Below are positions 19,463 to 26,370 of a DNA stretch of 33,006 nt, piece by piece; the stretch's first letter is position 1, and the number at the start of each line of letters is the position of its first letter. The notes under the pieces were generated by a model, which was not told the DNA's origin, did not search any database, and saw nothing but the letters and a program-made list of their open reading frames with translations. Both the position numbers and the translations under genes were made by a program. The DNA lies in the IMG/VR virus record IMGVR_UViG_3300006071_000052, positions 1 to 33,006 of that record; one strand, given 5' to 3'. This DNA is from a virus.

Positions 19463-19488
19463 GAAATAAAAAAATAAAATAATAAAAT

Positions 19489-19515
19489 GGGCTGGTCAAA
19501 TGGCCAGCCCTTTTT
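19489..19515 (+). terminator. Rho-independent terminator after the capsid gene
   Basis: GGGCTGGTC pairs with GGCCAGCCC (one T-G wobble) around an AAAT loop, followed by five T at 19511-19515. It is the strongest GC-rich hairpin in this AT-rich genome. It would end or attenuate transcripts after the capsid gene and lower expression of the tube gene downstream. Confidence 0.92.
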
Positions 19516-19551
19516 ATAATAGATAATATTAAAACTAAAAAATAAAAAAAT

Positions 19552-20118
19552 ATGGCAAGTTGTCAATTAACAAGCGGTTTAGCTCTTCCTTGCAAGAATT
19601 TTATGCCTGGTGTTAGAAGAATTTTTATTGCAAACTTTTACACAGGTTCAACTTCTACAACTGAGAACGTAACCTATACACTTAATTCTAGTAATCAGAT
19701 TACTGGTATGACAGTTACAACTGGAAAATTCTATACTTTTGACCTTACCAAAGAGGCTGCTGAAGTACAAGATTCAATCCATTCAAATCCACAAAATGGA
19801 CTTACATCATATGAATCTAACATTAATGTATATTTGAGTCAATACTCAACTTCAGTTAGAAATCAAATGGTGTTATTAGCAAACTCTAAACTATTAATTA
19901 TCGTTGAAGATAGAAATGGTCAATATTTCCTATATGGAACTGATGGTACAGGAACTGCTCCATCATCTTCAAATGGTGTTGATATGACTGAATCTACAGC
20001 AACAACTGGTAAAGCATATGGTGCTGACCCTAACGGTTACAACTTGGTGTTCAACGCTATAGAGAGAGTACCAGCACTTGAAGTATTGGGTACGGTTATT
20101 ACAAGTATAACTGCTTAA
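19552..20118 (+). CDS. Putative major tail (tube) protein
   Basis: A 188-residue protein starting MASCQLTSGLALPCKNFMPG. I associate this start with a widespread structural protein of Bacteroidota phages that is usually interpreted as the tail tube subunit. It is bracketed by two strong terminators, so it may be a separate highly expressed unit like the capsid gene. Conserved-looking features are the two N-terminal cysteines (C4, C14) and the aromatic, beta-rich middle. No sheath gene is seen nearby, which supports a non-contractile tail. Confidence 0.65.
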   Translation: MASCQLTSGLALPCKNFMPGVRRIFIANFYTGSTSTTENVTYTLNSSNQITGMTVTTGKFYTFDLTKEAAEVQDSIHSNPQNGLTSYESNINVYLSQYSTSVRNQMVLLANSKLLIIVEDRNGQYFLYGTDGTGTAPSSSNGVDMTESTATTGKAYGADPNGYNLVFNAIERVPALEVLGTVITSITA

Positions 20119-20144
20119 TAATCAAATTATAATTATTATAAAAA

Positions 20145-20170
20145 GGGATAGGTATTACCTATCCTTTTTT
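20145..20170 (+). terminator. Rho-independent terminator after the tail tube gene
   Basis: GGATAGGT (20146-20153) and ACCTATCC (20157-20164) pair perfectly around ATT, followed by six T at 20165-20170. Four A at 20141-20144 could extend the stem against the T run, so it may also act on the opposite strand. Confidence 0.9.
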
Positions 20171-20176
20171 GTTATC

Positions 20177-20207
20177 ATTTACAATAAAATATAAATTAAG
20201 ATATTTA
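20177..20207 (+). promoter_or_regulatory. Candidate phage promoter or leader element, second copy
   Basis: ATTTACAATAAAA at 20177-20189, ten bases, then GATATTTA at 20200-20207. It matches the element at 16085-16115 in sequence and spacing. It lies just after a terminator and before a new gene cluster, where a fresh promoter would be useful. The ATG is only 5 bases downstream of GATATTTA, so if it is a promoter -10 box the transcript would be close to leaderless. Confidence 0.45.
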
Positions 20208-20212
20208 TCAAT

Positions 20213-20641
20213 ATGATACAAATAAAACAAAATACTAGTAATGATGTTGTACTTGATTTAACTTGTAATAGTAGTTTATACATTTATTCTTCAATTACAC
20301 CTTATTTTTTATTTGAGTTTATTAATGAGTCTACCAATAATATAATATACTTTGTTTCAGATAATGTAGCTCCATTATCAGCTAGAAGTAGATATGATGA
20401 GTTCAGTATAATTGAAACGGGTAGTACTTCAACTAATTATACTGCTGGTACAATTACAATTTCAAATGGTAATTTCAGTAAATATAATGTATATCAACAA
20501 GTTAATCAATATAACCTTGACCCACTTCAAACTAATGGAATAGTAAGTACTGGTCTTGTGTTTTATACACCAAATACTAGTAATGGTTATACTACATTTA
20601 CTAGTAATAATAACAACAATATATTCTTTAAAAATTATTAA
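20213..20641 (+). CDS. Small structural protein of unknown role
   Basis: A 142-residue protein starting MIQIKQNTSNDVVLDLTCNS. It is beta-rich and Asn/Thr/Ser-rich, with landmarks YFLFEFINEST at about 31-41 and a short RYDEFSIIE segment at about 60-68. I associate this pattern with a small conserved structural protein next to the portal in Bacteroidota phages, without a defined role. It ends 2 bases before the portal gene, so the two are probably co-translated. A head-tail or neck function is a guess from position. Confidence 0.6.
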   Translation: MIQIKQNTSNDVVLDLTCNSSLYIYSSITPYFLFEFINESTNNIIYFVSDNVAPLSARSRYDEFSIIETGSTSTNYTAGTITISNGNFSKYNVYQQVNQYNLDPLQTNGIVSTGLVFYTPNTSNGYTTFTSNNNNNIFFKNY

Positions 20642-20643
20642 AA

Positions 20644-22251
20644 ATGGATGAAATAAACGAATTTAATGCGTTAATACAAGCACAACAAAGTGGATTTAAA
20701 GAAGGTAGTAGCCTTCAATCATTCAACTTTGCAACATATAATGTACCTATTTTCAAAGAAAAATTATATAAGAAATGGGTAAACGCTGGTCAAGATAATC
20801 TTTGGCCAAATTATCTTGTTGATAAAATGAATAAATGTGCAATACATAATGCAATCCTTGAGTCTAAAGTTAAACAAATTATTGGTGAAGGACTTCAAGT
20901 TGAAGACTCTCAAGATAAGGACCAATTAGCTCAAGTACATCAATTCCTTAAAAAAATTAATATAAAAAAATTAATTAGACGTATTGCTTTTGATTATGAG
21001 TTATTTGGTTACTTTTTTATTGGTATTACTTGGTCAAATGACAGGACTAAAATAGCTAATATTTATCACGTTGATGCTAGTACTATCAGATGTGGTGTTC
21101 CAAATAAAGAAACAAGAGAAATTGAAAACTTTTGGTATTCTGAGGATTGGACTCAATTTAAAAAGAAAGACTTTGAACCTGAAGAAATTCCTGTATTTGA
21201 CCCATCAAATAGAATTGAACCTAATTGCCTTTTAATGGTTAGAGGATACAGACCAAACACAAGGTTTTATAATTTACCAACTTATGTAGGTGCACTTAAT
21301 GCAATTGAGTTGAACTATGAAATTGGTAGTTATATGCTTAATAGTATTAAAAATGGTCTATCACCGTCTATGAATATCTCTTTCAATAATGGTAATCCAT
21401 CAGATGAAGAAAAAGAAGTAGTTTATAAATCAATAAGAAATCTATATAGTGGAAGTAATAATGCAGGTAAATTTATCTTATCGTTCAACCAAAGCAAGGA
21501 TAATGCAACAACAGTTGAACCTATTGAAACAGGTAATATGTCTGAAATTTATTCAAAATTATCTGAATTCTGTCAAAACGAAATTGTAAGAGGTCATAGA
21601 CTTCCTAACCCTGTTTTAGCTGGTATCAGCGTACCAGGTCAACTCGGCCTAACCAACGAACTTGTTCAAGCATCAGAATTATTCTATAATCAAGTTATCG
21701 CACCAGTTCAATTATTAATTGAAGAGACTATTCACGATTTGCTTGAAATTAATGGTTTCACTCTAAGAACCTTTATCAAGGACTCTAATCCAATTAGCTT
21801 TACATATCAAGATAGTTCTTTAATGAATATACTGACTATTAATGAATTACGTCAAAGAATTGGTATGCCACCATTATCTGAAAAGGATAAGGAAAATTTA
21901 CCAGCTCTTATGAAGGGTGGTTCTGCTGGTCAAAAACAACCTATGATGCCTGTTAAACCAAAAACAGCTGGTATGTCAAATGAGGATGAGGATGAGGATG
22001 ATGTAAAAACAAATGATATACTTAGGAATTTAACTGGAAGACAATATCAAGGACTAATGAGGATTATGAAACAAGTAAGTAATGGTAAATTAACTAAACA
22101 ACAAGGTGGAATTATGATGAAGTCAGCCTACGGTTTAGATGATGAACAAGTTGAAGTATTTCTTAGGGATGAAGATGAAGAAATGTCTCTCATACCAGGT
22201 ACACCCTACATCAATCAAACACCAGATAACAAGAAAAAATTAATTAAATAA
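20644..22251 (+). CDS. Portal protein
   Basis: A 535-residue protein expected to form the dodecameric ring at the packaging vertex. The N-terminal third has the portal-like run KWVNAGQDNLWPNYLVDKM, then HNAILESKVKQIIGEGLQV and IKKLIRRIAFDYELFGYFF. The middle contains VRGHRLPNPVLAGIS followed by a long helix with LLIEETIHDLLEI. The C-terminal region is acidic (NEDEDEDDVK near 435-445). It lies directly upstream of a connector-like gene, as expected, though downstream of the capsid gene. Confidence 0.86.
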   Translation: MDEINEFNALIQAQQSGFKEGSSLQSFNFATYNVPIFKEKLYKKWVNAGQDNLWPNYLVDKMNKCAIHNAILESKVKQIIGEGLQVEDSQDKDQLAQVHQFLKKINIKKLIRRIAFDYELFGYFFIGITWSNDRTKIANIYHVDASTIRCGVPNKETREIENFWYSEDWTQFKKKDFEPEEIPVFDPSNRIEPNCLLMVRGYRPNTRFYNLPTYVGALNAIELNYEIGSYMLNSIKNGLSPSMNISFNNGNPSDEEKEVVYKSIRNLYSGSNNAGKFILSFNQSKDNATTVEPIETGNMSEIYSKLSEFCQNEIVRGHRLPNPVLAGISVPGQLGLTNELVQASELFYNQVIAPVQLLIEETIHDLLEINGFTLRTFIKDSNPISFTYQDSSLMNILTINELRQRIGMPPLSEKDKENLPALMKGGSAGQKQPMMPVKPKTAGMSNEDEDEDDVKTNDILRNLTGRQYQGLMRIMKQVSNGKLTKQQGGIMMKSAYGLDDEQVEVFLRDEDEEMSLIPGTPYINQTPDNKKKLIK

Positions 22252-22253
22252 TT

Positions 22254-22907
22254 ATGTATTTTACACAAAATATTTATACGCCTGCTCCAAGTAATATATT
22301 TTTTATAGACCCAGTTTATTTAAAAAATGCTACTTCTCTGAATGCTAACGTTGATGATAAGTTGGTTTATGAGGCTATTCAAACAGCACAAGATATGTAT
22401 ATTCTTCCAATACTTGGAAGTACATTATATAAAGAAATTCAATTTCAAATATCTGGTGGAACTATTTCAACATCTCAAAATATTAACTATTATTATTTAT
22501 TAACATCATTCCTTCAACCTACATTAGCTTCTGCAACTATGCTTCATTTATTACCTTTTATTGGTTATCAATTTAAGAATAAGGGTGTAGTTACTCAACA
22601 TTCAGATTATTCTGATACAGCTAGTAGAGCTGATATAGAATGGATAATGGAAAAATATAGAGAAAAAGCAGCATTCTACGCACAAAGAACCATTCAATAT
22701 ATGCTTGATAATACAACCATATTCCCTGAATGGCTTAACCCACAATTATACAATACATCATCTGGAGCTGACTTATTCTATCCAGAATCAAGTTCTTATA
22801 ACTGTGGAATATTCCTTGAAGGTCTTACTTCAAATTCACCTAATAATGAATTTAGAGGATGGGGCCTTGATATCCAGCAATTTAATGATTTAAGAAATAA
22901 CCAATAA
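22254..22907 (+). CDS. Head-tail connector/adaptor (DUF6712-like)
   Basis: A 217-residue protein whose segment YEAIQTAQDMYILPILGSTL (about 39-58), followed by helical stretches and YREKAAFYAQRTIQYMLDN near 136-154, resembles the gp6-type head completion proteins that sit beneath the portal. It starts 2 bases after the portal gene and its stop overlaps the next ATG (TAATG at 22905-22909). Family membership is by pattern. Confidence 0.65.
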   Translation: MYFTQNIYTPAPSNIFFIDPVYLKNATSLNANVDDKLVYEAIQTAQDMYILPILGSTLYKEIQFQISGGTISTSQNINYYYLLTSFLQPTLASATMLHLLPFIGYQFKNKGVVTQHSDYSDTASRADIEWIMEKYREKAAFYAQRTIQYMLDNTTIFPEWLNPQLYNTSSGADLFYPESSSYNCGIFLEGLTSNSPNNEFRGWGLDIQQFNDLRNNQ

Positions 22908-22930
22908 TGTTTTATATTAAAAAAATAACT

Positions 22931-23128
22931 ATGGCAGTACAACATCATCATAATATGTTAGATACAATAAATAATATAGGTCAAGTAGGTACAGCAACTG
23001 GTACGGCAATCTGGCTTGAGGTAAATCATTTTAATGAGTTATTAACTACAATTAGTTTGATTGGTGCAATAGCTTTCACAATATATAAGTTTATAAGTGT
23101 TTATAAACGTAATCAAAAATATAAATAA
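22931..23128 (+). CDS. Small membrane protein, holin-like candidate
   Basis: A 65-residue protein with a His-rich N-terminus (AVQHHHNM) and one hydrophobic segment at about 36-55 (LLTTISLIGAIAFTIYKFI), ending in a basic tail (YKRNQKYK). I chose 22931 because it follows an A-rich leader like those of other genes here. An in-frame ATG at 22907 overlaps the previous stop and would add eight residues. Position at the end of the virion block and next to a second small membrane protein suggests a lysis role. No family is recognised. Confidence 0.55.
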   Translation: MAVQHHHNMLDTINNIGQVGTATGTAIWLEVNHFNELLTTISLIGAIAFTIYKFISVYKRNQKYK

Positions 23129-23129
23129 A

Positions 23130-23336
23130 ATGAAAAATATAATTGATAGAATAATGGCTCCAACTCCTAAATTATGGAGAAGAATTGGAACAGCAATTGG
23201 AACTCTTGGTGGTAGTATTACAGGTGTTGCAATTTTTGCTAGTAATCATACTTTAGCAATATTTGCTGGAATATGTACTGTAGTTGGTCCCTTTTTAACA
23301 AACCTTGCCGTTGAAGACCCTAAAGATAATACTTAA
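23130..23336 (+). CDS. Small membrane protein, putative holin
   Basis: A 68-residue protein starting MKNIIDRIMAPTPKLWRRIG, followed by two hydrophobic segments (GTLGGSITGVAIFAS and LAIFAGICTVVGPFLTNLAV) separated by a short turn. A charged N-terminus with two short membrane segments fits a small holin. It begins one base after the previous stop (TAAAATG). No endolysin gene accompanies it. It is the last gene of the plus-strand virion block and is followed by a bidirectional terminator. Confidence 0.62.
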   Translation: MKNIIDRIMAPTPKLWRRIGTAIGTLGGSITGVAIFASNHTLAIFAGICTVVGPFLTNLAVEDPKDNT

Positions 23337-23364
23337 GTTTTCATCCAACTTATTTATTATTAAT

Positions 23365-23394
23365 AAAAAAGAGCCTTTTTTAAGGGCTCTTTTT
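23365..23394. terminator. Bidirectional terminator between convergent gene blocks
   Basis: A-rich flank, GAGCC, a T-rich loop, GGCTC and a T run (AAAAAAGAGCC then GGGCTCTTTTT). Both sides have the U-tract in the RNA, so the hairpin can stop the virion block on the plus strand and the minus-strand block ending at 23491. Confidence 0.85.
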
Positions 23395-23402
23395 CTTTTA
23401 AC

Positions 23403-23450
23403 ACTAGGTCTAACATCTGGAAACAATAACAATAACAATAACCACCTAGT
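23403..23450. repeat. Inverted repeat enclosing short tandem repeats
   Basis: ACTAGGT at 23403-23409 and ACCTAGT at 23444-23450 are inverted copies with 34 bases between them. The spacer contains a run of AATAAC repeats. It sits in the 154-base gap between two converging blocks, next to the terminator. It may add a second stem-loop to minus-strand transcripts; nothing more can be said. Confidence 0.5.
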
Positions 23451-23490
23451 ATATATAAATATATGAAACTTTATTATTTTGTAAATAATA

Positions 23491-23967
23491 TTAAAAATTA
23501 TCTGGTTTAAAATCAAAACCAAAATCCATACTATTATTAATATTTTTAGCTATTCTAAGAGCTTCTTCTTTTTCTTTTTCTTTTTTTATTTTAAGTCTAA
23601 TATATCCTGTTAAATTAAGACTATGTTTATTCTTAGGTAAATCAGTTTCTTTCAAATAAATAAAATCACTAGTATCTTCTTTTCTGAATGCTACAATAAG
23701 ACCATCTTCTTTTTTAAATAGAATATTACCATCTTCACTTGTCCATTCTTCAACAAGTGAAATAAATGAATAAGTCTTTGTAATTCTTAGTTTATTATCC
23801 AATACAATTTGTTTTATGACCTCTAAATCTATTTGTTGAGGACTAATACCATAAGTATGATTTAACTCTTGTAGAGTGGTTATAATGCGTATTGTGAGTT
23901 CACCTCTAACAGCAATTATCTCTAAAGTATTTTTATTAAAACTAATATTAATTGAATAGTTTTTCAT
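23491..23967 (-). CDS. Hypothetical protein, last gene of the minus-strand block
   Basis: A 158-residue protein with no recognised family. The first half looks globular and mixed alpha/beta (SINISFNKNTLEIIAVRGEL, then SFISLVEEWTSEDGNILF), and a Lys/Glu-rich helix (KKEKEKEEALRIAKN) lies near the end. It overlaps the upstream 61-residue gene by 20 bases, which argues for a real operon. Being opposite to the virion genes and near the replication-like gene, it is probably an early or accessory function. Confidence 0.65.
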   Translation of the reverse strand: MKNYSINISFNKNTLEIIAVRGELTIRIITTLQELNHTYGISPQQIDLEVIKQIVLDNKLRITKTYSFISLVEEWTSEDGNILFKKEDGLIVAFRKEDTSDFIYLKETDLPKNKHSLNLTGYIRLKIKKEKEKEEALRIAKNINNSMDFGFDFKPDNF

Positions 23968-24133
23968 CTTGAATATCTGGATTTATTTGAACATCATTAT
24001 TGCTTATATCAATAAAGGGTATATGATTCTCTTTTTCGTATAGCATATTATTTAATAGGTTTATTTTATCAGTACTATTAGCAATTATATTTAAATGCTT
24101 TCTGATTTCAATTTGTATTTGTTTTATTGTCAT
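23948..24133 (-). CDS. Small hypothetical protein
   Basis: A 61-residue protein, mostly predicted helix in the first 35 residues (IKQIQIEIRKHLNIIANSTD) with an acidic C-terminus. It overlaps the upstream gene by four bases (ATGA) and the downstream gene by 20 bases, so translation is probably coupled across the three. No family recognised. Confidence 0.6.
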   Translation of the reverse strand: MTIKQIQIEIRKHLNIIANSTDKINLLNNMLYEKENHIPFIDISNNDVQINPDIQDEKLFN

Positions 24134-24387
24134 TTTTGATAGGTTTTATATAGCTCTTCTCTGATGTAATTATCTTGAGATTCAAGTTTATTTTTCCATT
24201 TTGTTGCATCAATATTTGATAGAGTTGAAAGAAGTATTGATGTATCGTAGATTATTAAGTCTATTTTATTTCTTACTTCGTAGGCTTTTTCATATTCTTC
24301 TTGATTGGAATATGAAACTAATTTTTGATTTTCAGTTACTAAAAAATCAGAAATTTCTGAGATTGTTTGTTCTAGTAGTATTGTCAT
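24130..24387 (-). CDS. Small helical protein with a UVR-like motif
   Basis: An 85-residue, largely helical protein. The segment EEYEKAYEVRNKIDLI at about 31-46 resembles the UVR helical hairpin (E.YE.A...R..I) found in UvrB and UvrC. The rest has no nuclease or helicase features, so any link to repair is only a motif resemblance. Its stop overlaps the next start by four bases (ATGA). Confidence 0.6.
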   Translation of the reverse strand: MTILLEQTISEISDFLVTENQKLVSYSNQEEYEKAYEVRNKIDLIIYDTSILLSTLSNIDATKWKNKLESQDNYIREELYKTYQK

Positions 24388-24437
24388 AATTTAATTGTTT
24401 TATTATAAATATTACGTTTTTAGTAAAAGTTCAAAAA

Positions 24438-24782
24438 TTAATATGTAAAGATTGACATACTTTCATTAGGATATTGAGATGGTTGTCCTTGGGAATAAAA
24501 AGTACCATCAATAAAAACGGTAAAATTATATTGTAAAAAACCACAAATAATAATATTATCACCTTTTTTTATATTAACGCTATAACTAGTTGTATTAGTT
24601 TCTTTTGGGGACCAAAGAATAGGATTATTAGTATTATTGATATAAATACTTAAAACCTCATTATTTGGTGAGGCAAGTGTATTACAATTAATGGTCATAA
24701 TATGATTAGGTTGTGCCATTTCTTGTTTTGTACAAGATGTTAATGCTAAAATTGCAATTGCGATAATAATTAGAGTTTTCAT
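24438..24782 (-). CDS. Phage-encoded lipoprotein
   Basis: A 114-residue secreted protein. Residues 1-17 form a lipoprotein signal (MKTLIIIAIAILALTSC) with lipobox LTSC and acylated C17. The mature part of about 98 residues is beta-rich, with no recognised domain. It has its own TTTG-N20-TACCTTTG promoter just upstream, unlike its neighbours. Phage lipoproteins of this size are often superinfection-exclusion proteins or outer-membrane spanins; its location away from the holin-like genes favours exclusion (inference). No acidic surface-export stretch follows the cysteine, so a periplasmic-facing location is more likely. There are 50 bases between it and the next gene. Confidence 0.78.
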   Translation of the reverse strand: MKTLIIIAIAILALTSCTKQEMAQPNHIMTINCNTLASPNNEVLSIYINNTNNPILWSPKETNTTSYSVNIKKGDNIIICGFLQYNFTVFIDGTFYSQGQPSQYPNESMSIFTY

Positions 24783-24803
24783 AGTTTTTCGTTTTTACTT
24801 ATA

Positions 24804-24835
24804 CAAAGGTATAAATAATATTTCAATCCACCAAA
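24804..24835 (-). promoter_or_regulatory. Host-type (Bacteroidota) promoter for the lipoprotein gene
   Basis: Read on the minus strand: TTTG (24835-24832), 20 bases, then TACCTTTG (24811-24804). This is an exact match to the Bacteroidota primary-sigma -7 box TAnnTTTG with a TTTG -33 box at the expected distance. Transcription should start roughly 7 bases further on, giving a leader of about 15 bases before the ATG at 24782. Confidence 0.78.
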
Positions 24836-24851
24836 TTTATTTTAATTTTTT

Positions 24852-25037
24852 TTATTTTATGGTTATAAATACGTAAGTTGAAAAGCGACCATTTTCAAAT
24901 CTTTTAACCGTTTCCCTGGCTATTTTTCCATCCTCAAGCAATTCTTTTATTGCTTTTTTATTATATGTTCCAGTAATAATTCTCATTTTACCGTTATTGG
25001 CTAATAGTTTTGAGACGATTTCTTCTTTTGTTTTCAT
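24852..25037 (-). CDS. Small basic protein, possible DNA-binding
   Basis: A 61-residue protein starting MKTKEEIVSKLLANNGKMRI. I took the ATG at 25037 because the upstream in-frame ATG at 25067 lies inside the preceding gene. The segment AIKELLEDGKIARETVKRFENGRFSTYVFI reads as helix-turn-helix followed by a beta wing, a winged-helix-like order, but it is too short to assign. It follows the replication-like gene by 13 bases. Confidence 0.6.
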   Translation of the reverse strand: MKTKEEIVSKLLANNGKMRIITGTYNKKAIKELLEDGKIARETVKRFENGRFSTYVFITIK

Positions 25038-25050
25038 ATGTTTTTTGGTT

Positions 25051-25908
25051 TTAGTTATTATTATCAATTATTAAATAAACAGCATCACTTAATTCTGACA
25101 TATTCTCAAATTCATTTTTAAGAATTCTTTCTTCAAACATTTTGATATCTTGTTGAGGTAAATCATCATTCTTACTTCTTACAAATTTAATCATTCTTAT
25201 ATGTAATTGTGTCATTTCTTTTGATTTTAAGATTATTTCTTTAACTTCTGGTGTATTATCCTTTTCAATAACTGATACATCTTCTAATTGAGAATTTAGA
25301 CCCTTAACAAAGGTTTTTAATTCATATTTATTCCAATATTCTTTTATAGTTCTGATTGAAAATCCTTTACCATACTTTTCAGTTAATCTTATTGAAAGTT
25401 CTTTTTGAGTAATCTTTTTATCATTATTCCAAGATTTAATCTCATTATAAATCATTTGTAGAGTTTCTGCTGTACGTTTTTCACCTTGATTTTTATTTGA
25501 AATGCTAACTCTTTCTTTACCAGTAAAATCACTATCAATAGAAAAAACAGTATAAATCTTAGTATTATTCTTTAATATAATACCATTTTCATCTCTATAT
25601 TTAAATATCTTTTGAGTAATTTTATCAATAGTTACTTGAGATAATGGATGATGTATAATACCTTTAGTGTTATTAATATTATCAATATAATAAGCTATTT
25701 GTTTTTGTGACCAATTTGGATTGAGGCCTAATACATTAAGACCTAATGCAAATAAAAACTTACCTCTTTTATTATTAGGTATGTTTCTTGGTATTCTTAA
25801 TTTATTAATGTAAATTCCCTCTGGGAAAAATTGGTGATTTTCACCATTTGTTATAAATTTATAACCATTATTGGTTATCAATTTAAGTACTTCAACTTCT
25901 GTTTTCAT
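25051..25908 (-). CDS. Putative replication protein with a PriCT-like domain
   Basis: A 285-residue protein. Residues about 47-108 (RGKFLFALGLNVLGLNPNWS, then YYIDNINNTKG, PLSQVTIDKITQKIF) fit the primase C-terminal (PriCT) pattern found behind archaeo-eukaryotic-type primase domains in phage and plasmid replication proteins. No catalytic primase domain precedes it. The middle has a helix-turn-helix-like stretch around 165-190 (ITQKELSIRLTEKYG, then IRTIKEYW). The C-terminus is helical and acidic. It is transcribed away from the repeat-rich region, as an initiator gene next to its origin would be. The replication role is inference from pattern and place; a regulator is an alternative. Confidence 0.55.
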   Translation of the reverse strand: MKTEVEVLKLITNNGYKFITNGENHQFFPEGIYINKLRIPRNIPNNKRGKFLFALGLNVLGLNPNWSQKQIAYYIDNINNTKGIIHHPLSQVTIDKITQKIFKYRDENGIILKNNTKIYTVFSIDSDFTGKERVSISNKNQGEKRTAETLQMIYNEIKSWNNDKKITQKELSIRLTEKYGKGFSIRTIKEYWNKYELKTFVKGLNSQLEDVSVIEKDNTPEVKEIILKSKEMTQLHIRMIKFVRSKNDDLPQQDIKMFEERILKNEFENMSELSDAVYLIIDNNN

Positions 25909-25954
25909 AATCTTTTTATTCTCACTTTATGTTATTTTTCTCTTTTTAGCTTTA

Positions 25955-25999
25955 ACTGGGGTGAGAACGAAGGGCTAATTACTTCCCTTCGAACCCAGT
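25955..25999. promoter_or_regulatory. Bipartite hairpin in the leader of the replication-like gene
   Basis: ACTGGG (25955-25960) pairs with CCCAGT (25994-25999), and CGAAGGG (25968-25974) with CCCTTCG (25985-25991), giving two stems separated by an asymmetric bulge (7 versus 2 bases) and a 10-base loop. It stands out as GC-rich in this region. On the minus strand it would lie in the 5' leader about 47 bases ahead of the ATG. It could be a regulatory leader, operator or small RNA part. Confidence 0.5.
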
Positions 26000-26089
26000 A
26001 CATTTTTAAGTAGTTATGTTCTACTATTATAAATATATCAATTTTTACGAAAAGATAAATAAAAAGTTACATTTTAATAAAATATTTTT

Positions 26090-26126
26090 AAAAAGGTGCA
26101 ATTCGCTGCATATAATACTATTAATA
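26090..26126 (+). repeat. Left arm of the 37-bp inverted repeat (36/37 identical)
   Basis: Begins AAAAAGGTGCAATTCGCTGC and is matched in inverted orientation by 26545-26581 with one mismatch (A for G). Read toward the minus-strand operon it ends in TGCAG-CGAA-TTGCA followed by CCTTTTT, a small hairpin with a T run. The inner copies at 26256-26271 (same orientation), 26302-26316 and 26383-26398 (inverted) share only the 16-base core. Confidence 0.85.
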
Positions 26127-26135
26127 ATTGAAAAG

Positions 26136-26197
26136 ATTGCCGTAGGCTTGTTGAAGATGTTTTATACCTTACATTTCCATTTGATATTGCCGTAGGC
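26136..26197 (+). repeat. Direct repeat ATTGCCGTAGGC, two copies 50 bp apart
   Basis: ATTGCCGTAGGC at 26136-26147 and 26186-26197, start-to-start distance exactly 50 bases, close to five helical turns. The repeat is GC-richer than its surroundings. Two same-face sites suggest a protein-binding pair. Confidence 0.75.
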
Positions 26198-26320
26198 CAA
26201 TAAAAATAAAAAGATATAAAATAAATAAAAGATAAGATAATTGAAGGATAAAATAAAAAAGGTGCAATTCGATATTATTATATATATATTATTATGTAAT
26301 GGAACTGCACCTTTTTATAA

Positions 26321-26370
26321 TTCATTATTTTTAATTATTTTTAATTATTTTTAATTATTTTTAATTATTT
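26321..26370. repeat. 10-bp AT-rich tandem array (TTAATTATTT x4 plus one variant)
   Basis: TTCATTATTT at 26321-26330 is followed by four perfect copies of TTAATTATTT to 26370. All units are 10 bases, near one helical turn, so the A/T tracts are phased. It lies between two inverted copies of the 16-base element. The array looks like a DNA-unwinding element or an intrinsically bent segment. Confidence 0.85.

Noticed and set aside
23295-23522. Minus-strand 75-residue reading frame
   Set aside because: It runs across a terminator and a low-complexity spacer and into the end of a better-supported gene; composition is not protein-like.
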